64,000 nucleotides of DNA, taken from positions 62,001 to 126,000 of the forward strand of contig JAUMFO010000008.1 in NCBI GenBank assembly GCA_032119795.1. Direction: 5' to 3'. The notes beneath the pieces were generated by a model. It had not been told where the DNA came from. It made no database searches and worked only from the letters and a program-made list of their open reading frames with translations. Shown here one piece after another: positions 17,921-26,345 of this stretch. Origin of the DNA: JAGIBJ01 sp032119795. Lineage in GTDB: Bacteria > Actinomycetota > Thermoleophilia > Solirubrobacterales > Solirubrobacteraceae. The position numbers and the translations under genes are program-made. Positions within the stretch are counted from its first letter, which is position 1; the number at the start of each line of letters is the position of its first letter.

Positions 17921-19023
17921 GACTGTGAGGCCCGCCTGCGCAGCAGCACCACGAAGAACGGGCAACCCACCAGTGCGGTCAGCACGCCGATCGGGAGTTC
18001 TGAGGGCGGCATCGCGGCGCGGCTTAGGAGGTCCATCAGGGGGAGGTAGGCGGCGCCCACGAGCATCGTGGGTACCAGGAGGCGGTGGTGTGCGCCTCCG
18101 ACGAGGAACCGCACGACGTGCGGCACGACGAGGCCTACGAACCCGATCGCCCCTGCCACGGCGATCGCGGCGCCGGTCAGAACGGCTGACCAGAAAACCA
18201 GCAGCAACCGCAGCCGGGCTGGATCGATTCCTAGAGAGCTGGCTGCGTCATCGCCCTGCAGCAGCGCGTCCAATCGGCCGGCCTGCCGGACAAGGACGAC
18301 TGCCGCAGCCAGGACCGCGGGGGTAAGCCACAGCAGCGAGGCCCAGTTGGCTCCGGCCAGTGATCCCAGGAGCCAGAAGACCATCGCCTGCAGCTTTGAT
18401 GCGTCGGCCCCGTACTGCAGCAGGCTGGTGAGGGCCATGAAGAACGCGCCGACGGCCACGCCGGCGAGCACCAGCTGATTGGACCCAAGTGAGCGGTCCG
18501 AGTTCCCCAGCGCCAGGACCAGTGCGAGCGCAACGAGCGCACCAGCGAAGGCGCCGGCCGACAACAGCCCCAGGCCAGCAGACCCCGCAAAGGCAAGGAC
18601 CGCGACGGCCCCTGCGCTGGCGCCGGCAGACGCACCGAGCACCTGCGGGTCGGCCAGCGGGTTGCGCACCGTGGCCTGTAGGACCGCGCCGGCCAAGGCA
18701 AGGGCCCCGCCCACCAAGGCACCGGCGAGGGCGCGGGGCACCCGTAGCTCCCACACGATCCGATCATCCAGCGGGCTTGCCGGTTCGGTGAGGCCTGCGT
18801 GGGAGGCCAGGACCTGCAGCGTCGTCGACCACGGGACACGCACCGATCCAAGCGCTATGCAGGTCAAGAGCACCAGCGCCAGCACCACGCAAAGGACACC
18901 GATCAGGGCCGCTTGGGGAGCCGACCGCACCGCGCCTTTCAGCGTCCTCGCCGGCGATGGCAGACGAGCGGGCCCCGGCTGTGCGCTGGACACGGGCGGC
19001 GGTGCAAGCGTTGAAGGAGCCAC
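17917..19023 (-). CDS. FecCD/BtuC-type metallophore permease
   Basis: The protein has about 370 residues and nine or ten hydrophobic helices. FecCD landmarks include RVPRALAGALVGGALALAGAVLQATVRNPLADPQVLGASAGA near residue 100 and GAIGFVGLVVPHVVRFLVG near 290. It would carry a metal-chelate complex across the membrane. I place the start at GTG 19023 because the longer frame (TTG 19047) overlaps the operator-like site 19045-19059. A short Pro-rich N-terminal tail precedes the first helix. Operator control and the neighbouring RiPP genes argue for a zinc-related substrate over iron siderophore or B12, but the fold alone does not decide. Confidence 0.9.
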   Translation of the reverse strand: MAPSTLAPPPVSSAQPGPARLPSPARTLKGAVRSAPQAALIGVLCVVLALVLLTCIALGSVRVPWSTTLQVLASHAGLTEPASPLDDRIVWELRVPRALAGALVGGALALAGAVLQATVRNPLADPQVLGASAGASAGAVAVLAFAGSAGLGLLSAGAFAGALVALALVLALGNSDRSLGSNQLVLAGVAVGAFFMALTSLLQYGADASKLQAMVFWLLGSLAGANWASLLWLTPAVLAAAVVLVRQAGRLDALLQGDDAASSLGIDPARLRLLLVFWSAVLTGAAIAVAGAIGFVGLVVPHVVRFLVGGAHHRLLVPTMLVGAAYLPLMDLLSRAAMPPSELPIGVLTALVGCPFFVVLLRRRASQS

Positions 19024-19044
19024 GGCCAAAGCATGCCATAGTTC

Positions 19045-19059
19045 CAAGAATGATTCTCA
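19045..19059 (-). promoter_or_regulatory. Zur-like operator between the importer and MFS-SagB genes
   Basis: On the minus strand it reads TGAGAATCATTCTTG, and the plus strand shows the palindrome AATGATTCTCATT. It is the only substantial palindrome in the short gap between two divergent units, so one site would control the importer (minus) and the exporter/dehydrogenase (plus). It overlaps the furthest upstream start codons of both genes. Confidence 0.7.
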
Positions 19060-19082
19060 TTACGCGTGGATCGGGGTCTGTC

Positions 19083-20327
19083 GTGCCCACGGCCTATCTC
19101 GCCGCGCGCGGAATGTCGTGGCTGGGCGCAGCGGCCACACTCGTCGCGGTCCCGGTGCTGGTCTACGCACAGACCAGGAGCCCGTTGGCTGCGGCGCTTG
19201 CGACCGCGCTCGAGGCGTTGCCCTACCTGCTGCTTGGGCTGCGCGCTGGCGCGGTGGCAGACCGAACAAACCCCGGGCGCCTGCTTGAGGTGACGGCACG
19301 GCGCGCGGCGGCGGCGCTGGTGGCCACGGCGCTTGCCGTGGCGGTGCTGCCCCCCAGCGCTGGCGTAGCGGTGCTGCTTTGCGGAACCGTGGTCGTCACG
19401 GCGCTTGCGACCTACGGCGACGCCGCTGGCTTCGCGCTGCTCCCAAGGCTCGTGCGGCGCGACCAACTTGCGGCAGCCAACGGCCAACTCTCCGCGCTTG
19501 GACTGTTGCTTCAAGCCGTTGGAGTGGGCCTTGCCGCCGTCCTGCTGGCGGTCGGTGCCGGTGAAGCCGTGCTGCTCCTTCACGCGGCGCTGCTGGTTGG
19601 CACGGCGCGCGCGGCCTCAAAGCTCGCAGAACCGTCGCGGGATGGGAGCCAATCTCAGCCGGCGACGTCCTCGGGCCCCGGTGATGCTGGAGGGGTCCGC
19701 GAGGGACTGCGGTTTATCCGCCACCACCCGGTCGTCGGCCCGCTCACCGCCGGCGTTGCGCTGCATTCGCTCACCACCGGCGCTGTCGGGGGGCTGCTCG
19801 CGGTGTTTGCCGACGAGGCACTTGGTTGGGGGGATCGTCCGGCTCTGACCGCGCTGCTGTACCTGTCGTTGATGAGCGGCGGCCTGATCGCAAGCGCCGC
19901 CACGCCGCGACTCTTGCCTCGCACGAGCCCAAGCGCGTTCGTCGTGCCCTGCGCAGCGCTGAGCCTGCTCCCACTCGGCTTGCTGACCGTCGGCGGCGCC
20001 AGCGGCGCCCTGGCCGTCGTGCTCGTGGTGGCTTGGCAAGCCCTGGCTTCGATGGTGGTGCTGGGCGGCATCACCATGCGCCAGATCGTGACACCCCTTC
20101 CCCTGCAGGGGCGAGTGGGCGTGACCGGCCGGATGATCGCGTGGGGGACGGCGCCACTCGGGGCCGTTTTGGGCGGAGTGCTGGCGACGAGCTCAGGGGT
20201 CCGTCCAGCTCTACTGGCGCTTGGGGCCGGCACCCTGGGGTGCGTCCTGCTGCTGAGCTGGAGCGCGGCGCGGTTTACCGAACTGCGTCGACCGGTCGCA
20301 TCGCACGTCGAGGCGGTCCTGGGATGA
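19083..20327 (+). CDS. MFS exporter (EntS-like)
   Basis: The protein has about 414 residues and roughly 12 hydrophobic segments. N-terminal motifs are those of the drug/siderophore exporter branch (PYLLLGLRAGAVADRTNPGRLL and QLAAANGQLSALGLLLQAVGVGLAAVL). I place the start at GTG 19083, preceded by GGATCGGGG, because ATG 19050 lies inside the operator-like site. The stop overlaps the ATG of the SagB-type gene (ATGA). Position in the RiPP locus suggests export of the mature peptide, as EntS exports enterobactin. Drug efflux or self-protection is the alternative. Confidence 0.85.
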   Translation: MPTAYLAARGMSWLGAAATLVAVPVLVYAQTRSPLAAALATALEALPYLLLGLRAGAVADRTNPGRLLEVTARRAAAALVATALAVAVLPPSAGVAVLLCGTVVVTALATYGDAAGFALLPRLVRRDQLAAANGQLSALGLLLQAVGVGLAAVLLAVGAGEAVLLLHAALLVGTARAASKLAEPSRDGSQSQPATSSGPGDAGGVREGLRFIRHHPVVGPLTAGVALHSLTTGAVGGLLAVFADEALGWGDRPALTALLYLSLMSGGLIASAATPRLLPRTSPSAFVVPCAALSLLPLGLLTVGGASGALAVVLVVAWQALASMVVLGGITMRQIVTPLPLQGRVGVTGRMIAWGTAPLGAVLGGVLATSSGVRPALLALGAGTLGCVLLLSWSAARFTELRRPVASHVEAVLG

Positions 20328-20950
20328 ACGGCGACGCGATGAGCCGAGTCTCGCTGCCGCCGCGCGCCGCACCCGACAGCCACGGGTTGCTTGGCGCGCT
20401 CTCCCGGCGGCGCAGCGGCGGCCCCAGCGGGGTGCCACTCTCGAGGGCCGATGTCGCCACGCTGCTTGGCTGGGGCTGCGGAACCTCGCGGGTCGTGATG
20501 GCATATGGCCGAGACGAACACCTCTTGCGCACCGCGCCGATGCCCGGCGGAATTGACGCGCTGCGCGTCTGGGTGCTGCCGCGCCTGGTTGAGGAGATCG
20601 ACTACGGGGTGTACGCGCACGAACCGCGGCGTGGCGATCTGCTGCATGTCGCGGATGCGGGCGCTGCACAGCGGGTGATCGCGAGCGCGTCGCAGGCGCC
20701 AGCGCTTTCCAAGCGGGCCGCCGTGCTCGTCGTCGGCGCGTCGCTGGCTGAGGGGCGCCTGAAGTACGGCACGCAGTTCGACGACAACGCGCTGCTTGGC
20801 TGCGGCGGTGCGCTGCAGTCGCTGCACCTCGTCGCAACGATGCTGGGTATTGAGGCCTGCAGCTACACCGGCTTTGTGCGCACCGAGGCAGCCCAGGCGC
20901 TCGGCGTCGGTGACGACGTCATTGTTGCGGCGCTCTTCGCTGTCGGCTGA
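20324..20950 (+). CDS. SagB-type nitroreductase-fold dehydrogenase
   Basis: The 208-residue flavoprotein starts at ATG 20324, overlapping the MFS stop. It has the layout of the SagB family: an N-terminal RRSGGPSGVPLSRADVATLLGWGCG, the flavin-contact segment ALRVWVLPRLVEEIDYGVYAHEP and the C-terminal LLGCGGALQSLHLVATMLGIEACSYTGF. SagB-type enzymes oxidise azolines to azoles in thiazole/oxazole-modified peptides. With the YcaO and ThiF-like genes nearby this is the expected role. It is shorter than many SagB proteins and lacks their extra N-terminal domain. Confidence 0.85.
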   Translation: MNGDAMSRVSLPPRAAPDSHGLLGALSRRRSGGPSGVPLSRADVATLLGWGCGTSRVVMAYGRDEHLLRTAPMPGGIDALRVWVLPRLVEEIDYGVYAHEPRRGDLLHVADAGAAQRVIASASQAPALSKRAAVLVVGASLAEGRLKYGTQFDDNALLGCGGALQSLHLVATMLGIEACSYTGFVRTEAAQALGVGDDVIVAALFAVG

Positions 20951-20987
20951 AGCGCCCGTGGTGCGATGACCTCCCGTTGGGCAGTGG

Positions 20988-22316
20988 TCAGTGTGGGAGT
21001 GGCACCGGCGTGCGTCGGGAGAGGTCGCCGTTGAGGGCGTCCGCCAGGCGGGTGCCGCCGAGCATCGGCCTTCCGATCGCGGCGTTTCCGTAGAGACCGG
21101 GCACCAACACCCGCACGACCGTGAGCCCGCACGCGGCCACGTCGGGCGTGGTCAGGTCGACGACCAGCACTTGGTGCCCGGCCTTGTGCACGAGGGCCGC
21201 GGCCGCCGGAAGGTCGACGGCCGGGCCGCGCTCGGTGAGCGGGCGCTCGCCGAGCCGCAGCCTTTGGAGCCAATGGTTGATCTGATCGCGGATGTGGGGA
21301 TCCAGGGCGAGCTGCAGGTGGCAGCCGTAGTCGCGGGCGCCGGTGAGCCCGTCGCCGTAGGCGGCGCCGTAGGCGCGATCGGCTCGCCAAGGCACTAGCG
21401 GACTGGTGGGCTTGGATGCTGCGGCCGCGAATGCCCCGGCCGGGTCGTCGTAGTCGCCCAGCAGTGCCAGCAGCTGGCAGGCCTCCGTCAGTGCTTTGCG
21501 TGCCGCGCCGACCTCGTGGGCGCGGCACCCCATGCCAAGGGCGGTCAGGCCGGTCGTGCGGTCGGTCAGAAAGACGCCCACCAGTGGCGGCCCGAACTCG
21601 TGCGGGAACGACCACCAGCTTGCGTCCAAGCGTCCCTCTGGGCCCTGCGCGAGCTGCTCTAGGGCTGGGCCGGGGTCAAGCTCGATGAGGCCGCGCCTGC
21701 CATACCAGCAGAGCGTCATGGCGTCGCGCTCGATCACTTCACACAGGCCAGCGAAGACGGCCTGCTCCCAGCTGCGCCCAGCGGCCAATCCGGCCTGGAG
21801 CACGCCGTGCAGCGGTGGGCCCGCCGCCGGAGGTGGAACTGCCCATGCCATCGACGCCGGTACCAGCGCCTCCTCGCCGGTGCGCAGATCGCGGGCCACG
21901 GCCCACGTGGTGCGGTGCTCGGGCGTGAACGGGACGAACGGGAATGCCGGCTCGGCGTACTGCTCTGCGGAGAAGAGCGCCCACGCGCTGGGCTCAACCG
22001 GCGCGGGCAGGTCACGAGTCAGCGCCAGTTCACGGGCCGAGCCCAAGGGCAAGCCAGTGGGAACGATGAAGCTGCAGTACCGCTCGACCGCTTCACCGAC
22101 GGCAGCGCCAGCGGCGGCGGCGCCAGCGGCGGCGGCGGCGCGATCGTCGATCGCGTACCCGGCGCCTTGGGCGTCGTTCTGCGTCCCGACGATGGGGGCG
22201 GTGCGGGCAATGCCACTGGCGACTTGCTGAAAGCCGACGGGGAAGTGCTCGGGTGTGGGGACGTCGTGCAGGAACCGGATCAGTCCGGTGCGCGGGCTTA
22301 GGAGGTCGGCGGTCAT
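20988..22316 (-). CDS. YcaO-domain peptide-modifying enzyme (azoline-forming type)
   Basis: The 442-residue product has the YcaO ATP-binding motifs AVGEAVERYC (about residue 72) and GLCEVIERDAM (about 190), and the late block VVDLTTPDVAACGLTVVRVLVPGLYGN. It ends in TPVPLPH, a C-terminal Pro-x-Pro-x-Pro tail that marks cyclodehydratases making azolines from Ser, Thr or Cys. Such enzymes activate backbone amides with ATP and need a leader-binding partner, here probably the protein at 25227. ATG 22316 overlaps the stop of the second YcaO gene by 4 nt. A long Ala/Gly-rich stretch (DDRAAAAAGAAAAG) near residue 60 is low-complexity. Confidence 0.92.
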   Translation of the reverse strand: MTADLLSPRTGLIRFLHDVPTPEHFPVGFQQVASGIARTAPIVGTQNDAQGAGYAIDDRAAAAAGAAAAGAAVGEAVERYCSFIVPTGLPLGSARELALTRDLPAPVEPSAWALFSAEQYAEPAFPFVPFTPEHRTTWAVARDLRTGEEALVPASMAWAVPPPAAGPPLHGVLQAGLAAGRSWEQAVFAGLCEVIERDAMTLCWYGRRGLIELDPGPALEQLAQGPEGRLDASWWSFPHEFGPPLVGVFLTDRTTGLTALGMGCRAHEVGAARKALTEACQLLALLGDYDDPAGAFAAAASKPTSPLVPWRADRAYGAAYGDGLTGARDYGCHLQLALDPHIRDQINHWLQRLRLGERPLTERGPAVDLPAAAALVHKAGHQVLVVDLTTPDVAACGLTVVRVLVPGLYGNAAIGRPMLGGTRLADALNGDLSRRTPVPLPH

Positions 22317-23662
22317 GCGAGCAGCAGCGGGTCGGGGTGCAGGTCAGCGGGGCGCAGTGCGGGCCCGTCCGCGGTCCGCGGCGCGAGCAGGCGTCCAGTG
22401 CCCAGCGGCAGGTACGCAGCCGGCGGGTTGCCGTAGAGGCCAGGAACCAAGACGCGTACAACGGTCAGTCCGCCTGCGGCGATGTCGGGCGTAGTGAGGT
22501 CGACGCTGATCGCTCGGTACCCGTGGGCGGTGATCGCGCCGTGCATTGCCGCGCGGCGATCCTCGTCGGGGAGGTCGCCCGGCAAGTCACCGGGGCTGGC
22601 GACTGGATCTCGCAGGCGATCCAGCGGCCTGCCCTGCATCGATGGGTCCAGGTAGAGCTGGATCAGGCCGGGCAGGTCGGTAAGGCGCTCCCAGTTCGGT
22701 CCGGCGTCCTGGCGGTAGCGGCGGTCTTTGCGAAACGCAAAGAAGGTGGTCGCAGGAATCAAGCCAGCCTGGACCGAGCGCCAGAGCCCGCTGCCGGCCG
22801 TGGCGACCTCTTTGGTGAGCAGCAGCAACCCGAGCGCTTCGACCAGCGCCTTCTCCGCGGCCTCTGTGACGGTTGGGCGAGCCGCCGTTCCAAACGCGAC
22901 CAGTCGGCGACGGTGGTCTTCGACGAACGCTCCGCAAACCGGTACGCCAACCTCGCATGGCAGCTGGTGCAGGACGATGTCGCGTGTTGACGCCTCGCGA
23001 TCAAGGACGCGCGCGAGCACCTGCTGGACTCCGGCCGGCGCGGCGCTGGGGAGGCCTCGTGCCCACCACAGCGTGACGGCGTCTCGTTCGACCACTTCGG
23101 CCAGCGCCGCGCCTTCGGCCTCCAGGCGGCTGCGGCCGGCGGCGATACCGGCGTAGACCTGGGGTGCGACCGGCGCCTCGTGCACGGCCGGGTCACGGTG
23201 GTAGTTGAGGTAGACCGCAGCTGCCGGGACCCAGACCGGTGACTCGTCGTCGATCCAGCGGCCCTTGACCCAGTCGACCGTCAAATCGTCGTGGGGCGCT
23301 GAGAACGGGAATCCGGGGGCCGCGAGCTGTTCGGCGGAGAAGCCAGGGAGCAGGTTGCGCGGTGCGACGGGCTCGCTGGCGGCCTCGAGATCTCGCCGGC
23401 AGGCGTGGCGGCGCGGCAGCGCGCGGGCGTTACCGGCGTAGCGCTCGGCTGCCTCACCGATCGCTGCGCCGCGGGCAACCTCGGGGCGCCCGAGCGATCC
23501 ACCGAATCCTTGACGATCAACGACCCACGGCAGCACAACCGGGTGGCCGCCGACATGCGCGCTGTAGGAGAGCCACCCGCCCGGCAGATTGGGGTCTGGT
23601 GGGTCGCGCACGACGTGGTGCACGATGCCGGTGCGGGCGTCGATCAGTTCACTGATGGCCAA
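22313..23662 (-). CDS. Second YcaO-domain enzyme
   Basis: The 449-residue paralogue keeps the nucleotide-binding blocks AIGEAAERYAG and ALAEVVERDAVTLWW and the block VDLTTPDIAAGGLTVVRVLVPGLYGN. Overall it is quite diverged from its neighbour, and its C-terminus (LHPDPLLLA) lacks the full Pro-x-Pro-x-Pro tail. It may act together with the first YcaO, or install a different modification such as an amidine or thioamide. Start ATG 23662 lies 19 nt inside the end of the hydrolase gene. The operon order is precursor, ThiF-like, hydrolase, YcaO, YcaO. Confidence 0.9.
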   Translation of the reverse strand: MAISELIDARTGIVHHVVRDPPDPNLPGGWLSYSAHVGGHPVVLPWVVDRQGFGGSLGRPEVARGAAIGEAAERYAGNARALPRRHACRRDLEAASEPVAPRNLLPGFSAEQLAAPGFPFSAPHDDLTVDWVKGRWIDDESPVWVPAAAVYLNYHRDPAVHEAPVAPQVYAGIAAGRSRLEAEGAALAEVVERDAVTLWWARGLPSAAPAGVQQVLARVLDREASTRDIVLHQLPCEVGVPVCGAFVEDHRRRLVAFGTAARPTVTEAAEKALVEALGLLLLTKEVATAGSGLWRSVQAGLIPATTFFAFRKDRRYRQDAGPNWERLTDLPGLIQLYLDPSMQGRPLDRLRDPVASPGDLPGDLPDEDRRAAMHGAITAHGYRAISVDLTTPDIAAGGLTVVRVLVPGLYGNPPAAYLPLGTGRLLAPRTADGPALRPADLHPDPLLLA

Positions 23663-25230
23663 GGAGTGCTCCTGGAGACGGCAAGGGTGAGCACCGCCGG
23701 CGCCAGCAGGTGCTGTACGCCGCGCCGGTAGATGGCTGCGTGCACGGGCCCGTCCGGCGTGCGCGGGTGCATGACGAGTTCGGGGTGGTCGCAGGTCGCG
23801 AGCGTGACGCCGAGCTGGGCGCCCGCAGGCAGAGCGGCCGCGACCGGCGGCAGTGTGATGTGCAGGACGCCGCTGGGAGCATCAGTGGCTGCGCTCCCGC
23901 GAGCGAGCGCGAGCACCGTGCCGTCGGCGCGGCGGGCTTCTAGGTGGACCACCCAGTCCGCCCAGCGCGGCTCGGCGCGAAACGGGGCCGTGAGCGTCGG
24001 TTGACCGTCGAGTTCGATGGCCCGGGTAAGCGGGGCCGTCCACCACCGGGCGTGGGCGGCGGTGGCGCCTGAGAGCTCGCGCCGGTCGGTCGCTGGGGCC
24101 GTGGACCCCGTCGGCGCAGCGGGGTCATGGCTGAGCACCGCAACCGCCGGACTACCTCCTGGCGGCTTTGCGCAAAGCAAGCCGTCTGGGGTGAGGGCAA
24201 GCGCCACTGGGTCCGGGCGGTGGGGTGTGTCGGCGCCAGTCCGCCAGGGTTGCTCGATGCCGTCCAGGGTGAGCGGGAGCCACCGTCGTTGGCGACCACC
24301 GGTAAGGGTGCGTGTGCGCTGCGGCGGATGCGCGGCAAGTGGCGCGTGTGCGGCGAGCCAGCCAAGCGTGCGGTCGTGTCTGGCGGGCCCATCGAGTTCG
24401 TGTCCCCACGGGCCGACCACGAGCTGCGCTGCCGGGGGCGCCGTCAGGTCGGCGCCGACGGCGCGCCAGAGCGCAAAGGCGTCGGCGAGGAATCGGTCAT
24501 GCCAGCCCGTTACGTGGAGTGAGGGGACGGACAGCGCTCCGAGCGCCAGCGGGTCGGTCGAGCGCTCAAGCGCCGCGGCGAAGTCGGGCGCGTGGACCCC
24601 TAGCCGGTCAGGGAGAGCGGCTAGTACGCCACGTGCCGGGTCAAGCGCGCCGCGGTCGGCGGCCATGAGTTCCTGGATCTGTTCGGCGCGGCTGACGCGC
24701 GTCTCGCCGTGCGCGAGCCACCAGCCGACGTGGTCGAGCAGGCGCAGCAGCCCGCCGCTGTCGCGGGTCGTTCGTGGCGGGCCAAGTGCCGGGACTTCGG
24801 AGACTACGGCGCAGACCGTAGCTGGCCTGGCGATCGCGGCCGCCCACGCGCAGTACGCACCGTACGACGCGCCAGCTGCGATCACGCGCCCGTCACACCA
24901 CGGCGCCTGCGCGAGCTTGTCGATCGTGCGGGCAGCATCTTCGCGCTCGACGGCGAGGTCATAGGGGCACCAGGGCCCAGCGGAGTCGTAGCGGCCGGCG
25001 ACGTCCTGGACCGCCACGGCGTACCCGCGCGCGGCCCACCAGCGCCCCCGGCTGTGAAAGGCCGCTCTTCCGTAGGGGGTGCGAAGCAGGATGACCGGTG
25101 CAGGAGTCGACCCGCAGGATGCCGGAAGGTGCAGGTCGCCGACGAGGCTGCCGTGGACGCCTTCGACGGTCCAGCCGAGGCGATGGGTCGGCCCCTGCAG
25201 GCCGGTGGTGGCTGGTTGCGTCTGCGTCAC
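23644..25230 (-). CDS. CocE/NonD (X-Pro dipeptidyl-peptidase type) hydrolase
   Basis: GTG 25230 overlaps the upstream stop (GTGA) and gives 528 residues without a signal peptide. The N-terminal alpha/beta-hydrolase domain has VILLRTPYGRAAF, AVAVQDVAGRYDSAG and the nucleophile elbow AAGASYGAYCAW (GxSxG). Its likely Asp (GWHDRF) and His (GPWGHEL) follow. The C-terminal half is the beta-rich XPP domain. Family members cut peptides after proline, or split esters and amides. In this operon it may remove the leader or trim the repeat junctions, which contain DQP. That role is inferred. Confidence 0.88.
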   Translation of the reverse strand: MTQTQPATTGLQGPTHRLGWTVEGVHGSLVGDLHLPASCGSTPAPVILLRTPYGRAAFHSRGRWWAARGYAVAVQDVAGRYDSAGPWCPYDLAVEREDAARTIDKLAQAPWCDGRVIAAGASYGAYCAWAAAIARPATVCAVVSEVPALGPPRTTRDSGGLLRLLDHVGWWLAHGETRVSRAEQIQELMAADRGALDPARGVLAALPDRLGVHAPDFAAALERSTDPLALGALSVPSLHVTGWHDRFLADAFALWRAVGADLTAPPAAQLVVGPWGHELDGPARHDRTLGWLAAHAPLAAHPPQRTRTLTGGRQRRWLPLTLDGIEQPWRTGADTPHRPDPVALALTPDGLLCAKPPGGSPAVAVLSHDPAAPTGSTAPATDRRELSGATAAHARWWTAPLTRAIELDGQPTLTAPFRAEPRWADWVVHLEARRADGTVLALARGSAATDAPSGVLHITLPPVAAALPAGAQLGVTLATCDHPELVMHPRTPDGPVHAAIYRRGVQHLLAPAVLTLAVSRSTPWPSVN

Positions 25231-26060
25231 CGCGTTGGCGCGATCGGGAGCGGCAGCACCGGGTGGCGATCCAATGTGCCGGTTTTGGGGTCGAGTAGCC
25301 ATTCGGCGCTGGCGCCGGGAGGCGTGGCGCCCGCAGCCAAGGCGGCGACGTCGCGCAGCATCAGCGCGGCGATCAGGGCAGCTTCGATCGCCGAGGGCGG
25401 GTCGACGACGTTTGCGGGCAGACGGTCAAACCAAGCCCACCGTTGTTCGAGCTCCTGGGGCTGGGCGTCCGCTGAGAGGCGCCGTATCCGGTAGTCCTCG
25501 TAGGTGGCCGTACCGGCTCCACATGAGAATGGTCCGATCGACCAGCGGTCGCCTTCGCGAAACGCGCGATGCCACGCCACGCCATGGGTGACCGCGTCAC
25601 GGTCCAGGGCGCGAAAGCGTGCGTCGGTCTGAAACGCGGCGCCCACAAGCCAGACGTCGGCCTCCTGCTGATCGGCTTCATGCAGCCCAGTGCCAGGGAG
25701 CCCGGCGCGCAGCGCGGCCCCGAGGCGGTCATCGCAGAGCACCGCGACCGATCGCACCGACGAGCCGGGCGAGCTTGAGGCAGGCGCGGACATCACGCCG
25801 ACCGCCACTGCTGCGGGCACGAGTTCGGCCGGGATGGTGCCGCCGGTCCGCGCGTCCGTGAGCGCGTCGCTCAGTGCGCGCAGCGTGGCGCCATCACCGC
25901 GGACGCGGCGCGGCGCGCCGTCGCCGGTGACCAGGCGCCACGACCCGTCCGCGGCTTCATGAAGCCACGCGCCAGCTCGCAGGCGAGGAGAAGCCGCCAC
26001 GGGCGGGGCCGCTTGGACCCCGCCCGCCAGCTCCTCAACCAAAGTCGAGGGGTCGACCAT
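25227..26060 (-). CDS. ThiF/E1-like leader-peptide-binding protein of the RiPP pathway
   Basis: The 277-residue product resembles the TOMM cyclodehydratase partner family. It has an N-terminal winged-helix-like part (residues about 30-90), a Rossmann-like middle (VAVLCDDRLGAALRAGLP, ADVWLVGAAF) and the segment HRAFREGDRWSIGPFSCGAGTATYEDYRIRR near residue 165. In relatives the last segment carries a CxxC of a structural zinc site (GPxxxPGxxxCxxC); here those positions are not cysteines. The protein would bind the precursor leader and deliver it to the YcaO enzymes. It starts at ATG 26060, 6 bp after the precursor stop. Confidence 0.82.
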   Translation of the reverse strand: MVDPSTLVEELAGGVQAAPPVAASPRLRAGAWLHEAADGSWRLVTGDGAPRRVRGDGATLRALSDALTDARTGGTIPAELVPAAVAVGVMSAPASSSPGSSVRSVAVLCDDRLGAALRAGLPGTGLHEADQQEADVWLVGAAFQTDARFRALDRDAVTHGVAWHRAFREGDRWSIGPFSCGAGTATYEDYRIRRLSADAQPQELEQRWAWFDRLPANVVDPPSAIEAALIAALMLRDVAALAAGATPPGASAEWLLDPKTGTLDRHPVLPLPIAPTR

Positions 26061-26066
26061 CGAGGG

Positions 26067-26261
26067 CTAGGCGCGCTCGAACGGCTGATCGACGAGCGCG
26101 TGCGAGCCAACGCCCTGCAGCGCCGGCAGCTCCGCCGCCGCAGCGACGGGCTCAACCTCGAACGGCTGATCGACGAGCGCGTGCGAGCCAACGCCCTGCA
26201 GCGCCGGCAGCTCCGCCGCCGCAGCGACGGGCTCGATCTCGAATTCGTGATCTCGGGACAT
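26067..26261 (-). CDS. RiPP precursor peptide with two 27-residue repeats
   Basis: ATG 26261 is preceded by a strong AGGAGG and opens a 64-residue peptide. After MSRDHE come two copies of a 27-residue unit that differ only at Ile/Val: it begins FE(I/V)EPVAAAAELPALQ and ends GVGSHALVDQP. A short FERA tail follows. There is no Cys or Thr; each unit has one Ser, next to His. An acidic/Leu-rich first half (possible recognition sequence) and a Gly-Ser-His second half (possible core) repeat together. Its place as first gene of an operon with a ThiF-like protein and two YcaO enzymes makes a precursor role likely. A longer frame upstream to 26342 has no good ribosome-binding site. Confidence 0.8.
   Translation of the reverse strand: MSRDHEFEIEPVAAAAELPALQGVGSHALVDQPFEVEPVAAAAELPALQGVGSHALVDQPFERA
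26076..26237. repeat. 81-bp direct tandem repeat inside the precursor gene
   Basis: Copies 26076-26156 and 26157-26237 are nearly identical; the visible differences are at the last codon (aac versus gat). The unit begins ctcgaacggctgatcgacg. The period is exactly 27 codons, so copy-number change would keep the frame. Near identity at synonymous positions points to recent duplication. Confidence 0.95.
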
Positions 26262-26345
26262 AGGTCCTCCTGGTTCGTGATGGGTCGGGCACCGCCCGTC
26301 GGCCCCCTGAGGGAAGACGACACGAGCACCCGAAATGGACAATAC

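Noticed and set aside
17051..19023. Importer as a cobalamin (BtuCD) system, with CobW-like genes as cobalamin genes
   Set aside because: No cobalamin riboswitch sequence is seen, and the adjacent operator and genes are of zinc type. CobW-like here refers to the COG0523 family, not to B12 synthesis.
26262..26342. Extension of the precursor to ATG 26342
   Set aside because: The extra 27 residues have no ribosome-binding site, come close to the operator, and ATG 26261 follows a strong AGGAGG.
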